DNA of 9,329 bases from assembly GCA_003506735.1 (NCBI GenBank), contig DNYS01000162.1:1128-10456 (forward strand), in the 5' to 3' direction. Below are positions 1 to 5,011 of this stretch, piece by piece (the stretch's first letter is position 1; each line of letters begins with the position of its first letter). The stretch is from Nitrospinota bacterium (lineage in GTDB: Bacteria > UBA8248). The notes under the pieces were generated by a model that saw only the letters and a program-made list of their open reading frames with translations, was not told the origin of the DNA and ran no database searches. The translations under genes were made by a program, and so were the position numbers.

Positions 1-8
1 TACTTAAA

Positions 9-14
9 TATAAT
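9..14 (+). promoter_or_regulatory. Candidate -10 box for the ArsR-family gene
   Basis: A perfect TATAAT lies at 9-14, only six bases before the ATG at 21, in a very AT-rich stretch with no Shine-Dalgarno sequence. A start point about seven bases downstream of this box would fall on or next to the ATG, which suggests a leaderless transcript. The -35 region lies outside the window, so this rests on the -10 box and spacing alone. Confidence 0.4.
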
Positions 15-20
15 TACATT

Positions 21-344
21 ATGACCTCTTCGCAAAAAGAATCGACGGTATTCCATGCGATCGCCGACAAAAACCGCCGGCGCATGATGGACCTGCTTGT
101 CGAGCGCGAAAGGCCGGTCAACGAGATTGCCGCCCATTTTAAAATTTCGAAGTCCGCCGTTTCGCAGCATCTAAAAGTTCTTTACAAGGCGGGTTTGGTC
201 CAAAGGAGGGTGGAAGGTCCGTTTCGCTTTTATCAAGCCAGTCCGCACGCGTTGCGCGAAGTCTATGACTGGACCTCGCGATACGAGAAATTCTGGATAC
301 AGCGCCTTCAAAAACTGGGCGATTACCTGGATTCGAAAAATTAA
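21..344 (+). CDS. ArsR/SmtB-family winged-helix transcriptional regulator
   Basis: The 107-residue protein is a small dimeric DNA-binding repressor of the ArsR family. Residues about 11-65 form the winged helix: the opening FHAIADKNRRRMMDLL, then a helix-turn-helix around EIAAHFKISKSAVSQHLKVL (about 35-54), then the wing GLVQRRVEGPFRFYQ. No cysteine or histidine cluster typical of metal-sensing members is seen, so a metal sensor is unlikely. The C-terminal YDWTSRYEKFWIQRLQKLGDYL resembles regulators paired with AHSA1/SRPBCC proteins, and such a gene follows 57 bases downstream. The family commonly represses its own operon. The start ATG has no ribosome binding site but a TATAAT just upstream, so translation may be leaderless. 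The effector is unknown. Confidence 0.9.
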   Translation: MTSSQKESTVFHAIADKNRRRMMDLLVERERPVNEIAAHFKISKSAVSQHLKVLYKAGLVQRRVEGPFRFYQASPHALREVYDWTSRYEKFWIQRLQKLGDYLDSKN

Positions 345-401
345 ATCCTCTCAATAAAAGAGTGGCCACTTCTTTAACCGTATCGAAATGAATTTTCTTG
401 A

Positions 402-809
402 ATGAACTTCTCTTTGATCTTTAAAAAATTTTATCCTCACTCAATCGAGAAGGTCCGGGCGGTGGTAACGAATGCGTCCGCCTTGTCGCAATGGCTGATG
501 CCGACCGAATCCGAGCTCAAATTGGGGCAAAAGTTTTTTCTCTGGGAGGATTTTTCATCCCGCGAAATCGGCCGCGTCGAGTGCGAACTGATCGAGATGG
601 CCGCGCCGCACCGGATGGTTTGGTCCTGGAAGAGCCAGGGCCAGGAAAAGCCCTCCCATCTGGTGTTCGAGCTGGAATCCACCGAGGGCGGAACAAACCT
701 TACGCTGAAGCACGCGAGCGAATCGGGCGGCGTACCCAGCGAACTGGGAGAAAATAAATGGCCGGGAAAACTGACGAACCTCGACTCATGGTTCGACACC
801 TCGTTTTGA
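402..809 (+). CDS. SRPBCC/AHSA1-domain protein
   Basis: This 135-residue protein matches the activator of Hsp90 ATPase homologue 1-like branch of the SRPBCC (START-like) fold, a small helix-grip domain with a hydrophobic cavity. Visible family features are the opening YPHSIEKVRAVVTNASALSQWL, the middle strand pair RVECELIEMAAPHRMVWSW and the late strand GGTNLTLKHASE. Length is normal, with a slightly short last helix (KWPGKLTNLDSWF). The ArsR-type regulator lies just upstream on the same strand, the usual arrangement for this pair, so they are probably cotranscribed. The start is weakly defined: no clear Shine-Dalgarno sequence, but a five-codon upstream reading frame (388-405) overlaps it as ATGA. 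The ligand cannot be told from sequence. Confidence 0.85.
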   Translation: MNFSLIFKKFYPHSIEKVRAVVTNASALSQWLMPTESELKLGQKFFLWEDFSSREIGRVECELIEMAAPHRMVWSWKSQGQEKPSHLVFELESTEGGTNLTLKHASESGGVPSELGENKWPGKLTNLDSWFDTSF

Positions 810-866
810 GCGGGGCATCGCGGAGGGATTCCGGCTTGTCCTCACTTGCGCGCGAAAAATAAGAAC

Positions 867-1061
867 ATGAGCTCATATACCATTCCCGGTCCCGGCGCGC
901 CTCCGGACGACAGTCGCAACGACGCGGACGAGCCCCCGGAAAAGGAACCCGAGGGCGGCGGCCCGAAGGCGGAGGATGGCCCCGGCCGGCCCTTCCTGGA
1001 TGACTTACCTGATCCGGAGAAAGAAAATCCGGGAATCCGAAAAAGAAAAGGAAGGCGCTAA
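867..1061 (+). CDS. Small disordered hypothetical protein
   Basis: A 64-residue reading frame starts at ATG 867; a TTG at 846 in the same frame would add seven residues. The protein is dominated by Pro, Gly, Asp, Glu and Lys, starts MSSYTIPGPGAPPDD, has an acidic proline-rich middle and ends in a basic tail, IRKRKGRR. No fold, signal peptide or membrane segment is visible, and it should be disordered. It lies 57 bases after the SRPBCC gene and converges on the TPR gene. The ribosome binding site is poor (AAAAATAAGAAC). Composition resembles short acidic-then-basic tail proteins seen in GC-rich genomes, but I do not recognise a family, and it may not be translated. Confidence 0.4.
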   Translation: MSSYTIPGPGAPPDDSRNDADEPPEKEPEGGGPKAEDGPGRPFLDDLPDPEKENPGIRKRKGRR

Positions 1062-1089
1062 AGCGGCCGCCCCGGCGTGGATTGCGGTG

Positions 1090-1797
1090 CTAGATTTTTT
1101 CCAGGACCAGGCGCATGAGCTTTTGGGCATCCTCGAAGCCGCCGTCGAGTTCGAGCGAGGTTTCGAGAAATTTTTTTGCCGCGGCGATTTGTTCCGAATG
1201 AAATAGCGCGAGAGAAAGGTTGTAGTAGAGGATGGGGTCGTCGGGGTCGATCTGGATGGTCCGGTTGTAGTTCTTCACGGCATCGTCGTACATTTCCTCC
1301 TTGCGAAGAGCGATGCCCAGCCCGTTGAAGGTGTGCTTATTCTCCTCTTTGCAGATGTCTTCGTTGTCCCCGAGCTTCGAGAAAACCTCTCTCGCATTTT
1401 CAATCCTGCCCTGGCCCGAAAAGGATTGACCGAGCCCGAGGGTCGCCCTGACATTGTTTTCGTTTATTCTCAGCCCATTTTCAAACTCGTATTCGGCGCT
1501 GTGAAATTCCTTATTCTCCAGATGAATCTCCCCTTGACGCACGACTTTCTCCTGCCGGATCTCCTCGGGCGTCTTTTCCTCCTCGGGGGCCACCTCGGGC
1601 GTTTTTTCGAAGCGCTTTTCGAAATCCTCGGCCGTAAGGCGCTCCGCTTCCATCCCCGTCGATGCGCCGTCGAGCCTCAAATATTCGAGAATGAACGCCT
1701 CGCCGTCCTTGCGCATCCAGTACTTGATATTTTCCCGCAGGCCGCCGGTCAGAATTTTCTCTTTGTGGAATACGCCCTCGGCGAAATCATCCGTCAC
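1090..1797 (-). CDS. Tetratricopeptide-repeat (TPR) protein
   Basis: The 235-residue protein begins at a GTG with a good GGGAGGTG ribosome binding site about eight bases away. Residues 1-45 form a small N-terminal segment (REN IKYWMRKDGEAFILEYL) that I do not recognise. About 50-85 is a charged Glu/Lys linker. From about 86 to the end there are four TPR units: 86-113, 115-143, 156-187 (GLGIALRKEEMYDDAVKNYN) and 190-221 (YYNLSLALFHSEQIAAAKKF). TPR arrays are protein-binding scaffolds, and no enzymatic motif is present. No signal peptide is visible, so it is probably cytoplasmic. It follows the seleno-DsbA-like gene by 56 bases on the same strand and is likely cotranscribed. The partner is unknown. 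Confidence 0.85.
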   Translation of the reverse strand: MTDDFAEGVFHKEKILTGGLRENIKYWMRKDGEAFILEYLRLDGASTGMEAERLTAEDFEKRFEKTPEVAPEEEKTPEEIRQEKVVRQGEIHLENKEFHSAEYEFENGLRINENNVRATLGLGQSFSGQGRIENAREVFSKLGDNEDICKEENKHTFNGLGIALRKEEMYDDAVKNYNRTIQIDPDDPILYYNLSLALFHSEQIAAAKKFLETSLELDGGFEDAQKLMRLVLEKI

Positions 1798-1853
1798 GGC
1801 ATTTCACCTCCCGGATGAGGCCACCGGGCGGTATCCCCCTCCGGCGGAACGGA

Positions 1854-2537
1854 CTAGGCCAGCGCCCGCTTCAAAATATCCCGAAACCCTTCGTACACGG
1901 CCTCCCCGTATGCGGGAGGCGGATGCACCTCGGTGATCTTGCCGTTCTCAATCTTCTTCTCCGAGGCGTAGGGATTGTGAATCACCTCGCCCGATTCGAG
2001 GAACAATGTCGGGCTCGTCATCGGAACCCCTTCCTCGTCCCGGAGGCGCATCGCTTCTTTGTATTCAGCCACAACCGTTTCCTCGTAGGTCCTGGCTTCC
2101 AAATCCTTGCGCATGGACGCGGGGTCGAGCCCGGACTCACCGGCGATCTCGCAAATCACCTCCGGATCGTCGATCCTGCGGCCCTCCCAGAAAAAAGCGC
2201 GCCGGAGCCCCAGGTCGAAAACGCGCGCCTTTTCCGGATCCTGCCGGAAGGCACTCACGTAGGCCTCGAAGGCCAACAGCGTGGTCCGAAGGTACTCCTC
2301 GTGCGGCCAGCCCTTGCACCGGCAAAGCGGCTCCTGGACGGCGACGAGGGGCCATTCCTGATCCACGATATGGCGCGGGGCCGGGCGCTGGTTGATATGT
2401 TCGAGCGGATACGCCCGGTAGCGCAAGACAATCTTGCCACTGGCATCCCCGATGACATGATCCAGCCGCGCCGCGGCCAGGTATGCCCAGGGTCAATGAT
2501 ATTCGTGAAAAATTTCAATTACGGTTTCATCGGTCAT
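1854..2537 (-). CDS. Selenocysteine-containing DsbA/FrnE-like oxidoreductase (2-hydroxychromene-2-carboxylate isomerase-like)
   Basis: Reading from ATG 2537 (preceded by GGCGGACGGA), the frame is open for 227 residues apart from one TGA at 2495-2493, residue 15. The product starts MTDETVIEIFHEYH-U-PWAYLAAARL and continues as a DsbA-fold protein. U15 falls on the first cysteine of the CPWC motif of FrnE/HCCA-isomerase relatives; the second cysteine is Ala18. The helical insertion holds FFWEGRRIDDPEVICEIAGESGLDP, and the cis-proline loop is VPMTSPTLFL near the C-terminus. A CxC pair (Cys72, Cys74) could resolve the selenol. There is no signal peptide, so it is probably cytoplasmic. A conventional call would start at TTG 2426 and lose the active site. 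The TPR gene follows. A dead gene with a nonsense mutation is the alternative, but the frame is intact on both sides and a SECIS-like hairpin follows the TGA. Substrate unknown. Confidence 0.87.
2462..2492 (-). promoter_or_regulatory. Putative bacterial SECIS element of the seleno-DsbA-like gene
   Basis: Directly after the TGA (2495-2493) there are 12 spacer bases, then an 8-pair stem CUGGCCGC/GCGGCUGG (2480-2473 with 2469-2462, including two G-U pairs) closed by the loop GGC (2472-2470). The loop therefore begins 21 bases after the UGA and has G in its first two positions, as expected for SelB-binding bacterial SECIS elements that sit inside the coding region. Folding was done by eye. The tiny loop may open to CGGCG by losing one pair. 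Confidence 0.65.
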
Positions 2538-2624
2538 TCCGTCCGCCTTTCGTTTCTTTTTTCAGGGCCACGGCGCCCCTCGAAAAATTCTCCGCCTCTC
2601 CGAAAAAACCGGGGCGACGCATGG

Positions 2625-2654
2625 ATATTAACGGACCCGGCGAAAAACTGACAA
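2625..2654 (-). promoter_or_regulatory. Predicted sigma70-type promoter for the seleno-DsbA-like/TPR operon
   Basis: On the minus strand a TTGTCA (2654-2649) is followed after 18 bases by TAATAT (2630-2625). These match the -35 consensus in five of six positions and the -10 consensus in four of six. Transcription would begin near 2618 and give a leader of about 80 bases before ATG 2537. The position is right for driving the two genes on this strand. Confidence 0.45.
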
Positions 2655-2757
2655 CAACGATAGCGCCGGTTTAAGGGAAGGATGTAGAATTGGAACCCTG
2701 GAAGGATTGAGTTGTTGCATGAGGGCCCCACCGGCGGCGGCGCCGGTTTCCCCGAAA

Positions 2758-2782
2758 GCCGGTGAATTCAGAGCTCACCGGC
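2758..2782. promoter_or_regulatory. Perfect 8-bp inverted repeat upstream of the hydrolase gene
   Basis: GCCGGTGA (2758-2765) and TCACCGGC (2775-2782) form a perfect inverted repeat separated by nine bases, ending 16 bases before the TTG start at 2799. It could be a protein-binding operator or a leader hairpin close to the ribosome binding site. There is no T-tract, so it is not an intrinsic terminator. The rest of 2551-2757 shows only the minus-strand promoter and a GC-rich run near 2731-2746. Confidence 0.35.
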
Positions 2783-2798
2783 CCGCGAGGGCAAGGCA

Positions 2799-3635
2799 TT
2801 GCATCGCTATGGGCGGTTCCGGCACTTCATTTTTTATATTATTCTAGCGGCTATCTTGATGGGTCTATTCGGGTTTCTCGAAAACTTTCTTCTCTACCAG
2901 CCATTCCGGACAATCGACCTGACGCCGGCTGCCTACAAGGTGCCCTTCGAGGATGTCCGCTTCGCCGCCGCCGACGGGACCAAGCTCCACGGCTGGTACG
3001 TCCCGCCCGTCGAGCCCGGAGGGCCGGTGATCCTCTGGGCCCACGGAAACGCGGGAAATATCTCCCACCGGACCGAGAACATCGCTCTCATCCGCACACA
3101 GCTTGGCGCCGGGGTGTTTTTGTTCGACTACCGGGGTTATGGATTGAGCGCCGGGAACCCGGGCGAGGAAGGCCTCTACGCTGATGCCCGCGCCGCCTAC
3201 GCCTGGCTGGGCGGGCGCGTCCCCCCGGAGCGCATTTTCCTCTTCGGCCGCTCCCTGGGGGCCGCCGTCATGGTCCAACTCGCCTCCGAGGGGGTACGGG
3301 CGCGCGGCCTGATTCTCGAGTCGCCCTTCGAGAGCCTGCTCGCCATGGGGCAAAATTTGTTCCCCATTCTGCCGGTGAGCTGGATCGTCGAGCAAAAATT
3401 CGACCTGGCCGCTCTCATACCCACCGTAAAAATGCCCGTCTTCGTCCTCCACGGAAGCCAGGACGAGGTCGTCCCCTTCTCCCAGGGGCAAAAAGTATTC
3501 TCCCTCGCCCCCCGTCCGAAGCGCTTTTTCAGCATCATCGGCGCCGGCCACAACAACACCTACACCGCCGGAGGGCCGGAATACTGGAAGGCCTGGCGGC
3601 GGTTTCTCGCCTCGCCCGGCGGCGGACAGCCGTAG
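2799..3635 (+). CDS. Membrane-anchored alpha/beta hydrolase (BEM46/ABHD13-like)
   Basis: The 278-residue protein has one N-terminal membrane helix (about 9-31, FIFYIILAAILMGLFGFL), then an alpha/beta hydrolase domain that should lie outside the cytoplasmic membrane. The oxyanion-hole loop is HGNAGN (82-87), the nucleophile elbow is GRSLG with Ser152, the likely acid is Asp222 in HGSQDEVVP, and the catalytic His is His251 in GAGHNN. The order and spacing fit the BEM46/ABHD13 group of serine hydrolases, whose substrates are mostly unknown. The TTG start at 2799 has AAGG a few bases upstream and keeps the whole anchor; ATG 2859 would cut into it. It is divergent from the seleno-DsbA-like gene and convergent with the ABC gene. 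Confidence 0.85.
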   Translation: MHRYGRFRHFIFYIILAAILMGLFGFLENFLLYQPFRTIDLTPAAYKVPFEDVRFAAADGTKLHGWYVPPVEPGGPVILWAHGNAGNISHRTENIALIRTQLGAGVFLFDYRGYGLSAGNPGEEGLYADARAAYAWLGGRVPPERIFLFGRSLGAAVMVQLASEGVRARGLILESPFESLLAMGQNLFPILPVSWIVEQKFDLAALIPTVKMPVFVLHGSQDEVVPFSQGQKVFSLAPRPKRFFSIIGAGHNNTYTAGGPEYWKAWRRFLASPGGGQP

Positions 3636-3662
3636 GGTCCGGGGAATCTCTTCCGTGTAGCT

Positions 3663-4445
3663 TTACGGATTCGGCGGAGCGGACTTTCGGCGGAATTTCG
3701 ATTGTCCGTGGTCGAAGGAGGCGAAAATATCCGCCACAAACGCATCGGCCGGCGCGCTCAGGATGCGATCGGTGGTGTCCAACTGGAGGATTCGCCCGTC
3801 GCGCATGACGGCGATGCGATCGGCGAGGAGGCTGGCGTCGTTCAGGTCGTGGGTGACGAGCAGGGTGGTCGAACCCAGCTCATCGTGTACGCGGCGAAGC
3901 TCCTCGCGCACCTTGCGCCTTGCGACCGGATCGATGTTGGCCATGGGCTCATCGAGGAGAAATACCCGGGGCGGGATGGCGATGGCCCGTCCGATGGCCA
4001 CTTTTTGCTGCTGACCGGAGCTGAGTTGCCCCGGATAGCTCTCGCTCAGATCTTCCTCGATCCCCACGCGGGCCATCACGCCGCTGACCCGCTCTACAAT
4101 CCGCTCCGGGAGCCAGCGGCGGATTCTGGGCCCGAAGGCCAGATTGCTCCACCGCCGCATGCTGAAAACAGGCATGTAGGGCCAAAGGGCGTAGCTCTGG
4201 AAAACGAGTTGGATCCCCCGGCGGCCCACCGGGACATCGTTCATCCGCTCGCCGCCGAGGTAGATATGGCCCGCGTCGGGCCGCTCCAGGCCCGATATCA
4301 GCCGGAGCAACGTGCTCTTCCCGCAGCCGGTCGGCCCGACGAGTACGACGAACTCCCCGTCCTCGAGGGCGAGCGATACGCCCTTCACCGCCTTCACGGG
4401 GCCGTAGGATTTCTTCAGGCCCGACATGGTCAACTCGTTCGACAC
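3663..4445 (-). CDS. ABC transporter ATP-binding protein
   Basis: This 260-residue nucleotide-binding subunit has Walker A GPTGCGKST (37-45), the Q-loop at Gln83 (VFQSYALWPY), signature LSSGQ (141-145, with Ser for the first Gly of LSGGQ), Walker B VFLLDE (161-166) and the H-loop at His199 (VTHD). The closest type by motif is the MalK/UgpC/PotA importer group, but those are usually about 350 residues with C-terminal TOBE domains, and here the protein ends soon after the core. About five extra residues (SMRRWS where one residue is usual) follow the Q-loop region at about 95-100. Start GTG 4445 has GGGGAAG upstream; ATG 4427 is possible. The cupin gene lies 27 bases upstream on the same strand. 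No permease or binding protein is in the window, so the substrate is unknown. Confidence 0.88.
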   Translation of the reverse strand: MSNELTMSGLKKSYGPVKAVKGVSLALEDGEFVVLVGPTGCGKSTLLRLISGLERPDAGHIYLGGERMNDVPVGRRGIQLVFQSYALWPYMPVFSMRRWSNLAFGPRIRRWLPERIVERVSGVMARVGIEEDLSESYPGQLSSGQQQKVAIGRAIAIPPRVFLLDEPMANIDPVARRKVREELRRVHDELGSTTLLVTHDLNDASLLADRIAVMRDGRILQLDTTDRILSAPADAFVADIFASFDHGQSKFRRKSAPPNP

Positions 4446-4472
4446 GCCTTCTTCCCCGCTCGGAAGCCGGCC

Positions 4473-4817
4473 TCAGGGTTTTTGGGGCGCCATCTCGTTC
4501 AGCCGCTCCACCCCCGGGGCGAAAATTTCCTCGACGAACAACTCCTCGCCGGCCACCAGTTCCGTGCAATGCACCTCGTTGGGCGGAAATACGACCACCC
4601 CGCCCGGACCCATCACCACCTCCTTGCCCATGCAGGTAAACTTTGCCTTCCCCTCGAGGACGATGCTCATCTGCTCCCAGGGATGGCTGTGCGGATTCGG
4701 CTTCATGTTGGAAAAGAGACGCTGCTGGAGGACGGTCATATTCTGCCCGGCCACCACCCGCTGAACGCGGTCCTCTTTTTTGTGGCCGGGAAGTTCGTTC
4801 CAGTTATAGGTTTGCAT
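4473..4817 (-). CDS. Single-domain cupin protein
   Basis: The 114-residue protein is a one-domain cupin. The first motif is HSHPWEQMSIVLEGKAKF, with His43, His45 and Glu48 as likely metal ligands, and the second is GGVVVFPPNEVHCTEL with His83 as the fourth ligand. All four ligands are present, so metal binding is expected, but cupins span dioxygenases, isomerases and binding proteins and no substrate can be assigned. The start ATG 4817 is chosen because AAGGAGAA lies just upstream; an upstream ATG at 4937 would add 40 residues unlike a cupin. It is the first gene of a probable operon with the ABC ATPase and is divergent from the seleno-thioredoxin gene. Confidence 0.88.
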   Translation of the reverse strand: MQTYNWNELPGHKKEDRVQRVVAGQNMTVLQQRLFSNMKPNPHSHPWEQMSIVLEGKAKFTCMGKEVVMGPGGVVVFPPNEVHCTELVAGEELFVEEIFAPGVERLNEMAPQKP

Positions 4818-4861
4818 GGCGGTCTTCTCCTTTTGGAAATAATAACGAAACGAAGTCGAAA

Positions 4862-4959
4862 CGGCGATAAAGATTTCAATAAGGCACTTTCCCAATCTTA
4901 TCGCAGCGGGGAATGTTTGGCCCACCGCGATCCCCATCCGGCCATTTTTATCGCGGCGG
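4862..4959. repeat. Three TTATCGC motifs in a divergent control region
   Basis: The 194-base gap between the divergent cupin and seleno-thioredoxin genes carries TTATCGCAGCGG at 4898-4909, TTATCGCGGCGG at 4948-4959 (one mismatch, 50 bases apart) and an inverted TTATCGCCG at 4870-4862. Repeats placed this way may be binding sites of a regulator of one or both transcription units. I see no convincing -35/-10 pair in either direction. Confidence 0.4.
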
Positions 4960-5011
4960 TGCCGATTTTAGGGTAGCCTGCCGGAGGGGAGTGAAAAAGG
5001 AGGAAAACCAC

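Noticed and set aside
402..1061. The SRPBCC gene and the small disordered protein are in the same frame, separated only by TGA at 807-809 and a short stretch, as if a third selenocysteine read-through.
   Set aside because: The TGA is at the natural end of the SRPBCC domain, the family has no Cys there, and no redox motif surrounds it. It is an ordinary stop.
1815..2651. A 278-codon open frame on the plus strand.
   Set aside because: It is antisense to the seleno-DsbA-like gene, with no recognisable domain and shadow-like composition.
3652..3669. Small hairpin TCCGT/ACGGA between the convergent hydrolase and ABC genes, as a bidirectional terminator.
   Set aside because: Only five pairs, and no T-run on either strand.
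3663..4817. The cupin and ABC ATPase genes share a frame separated by TGA at 4473, suggesting a fusion by UGA read-through.
   Set aside because: Both proteins are complete on their own, the ABC gene has its own start and ribosome binding site, and no redox Cys is expected at the junction.
3702..4976. A 424-codon open frame on the plus strand.
   Set aside because: It lies opposite the cupin and ABC genes, has no domain, and is His/Pro/Arg-rich, as expected for the antisense frame of GC-rich coding DNA.
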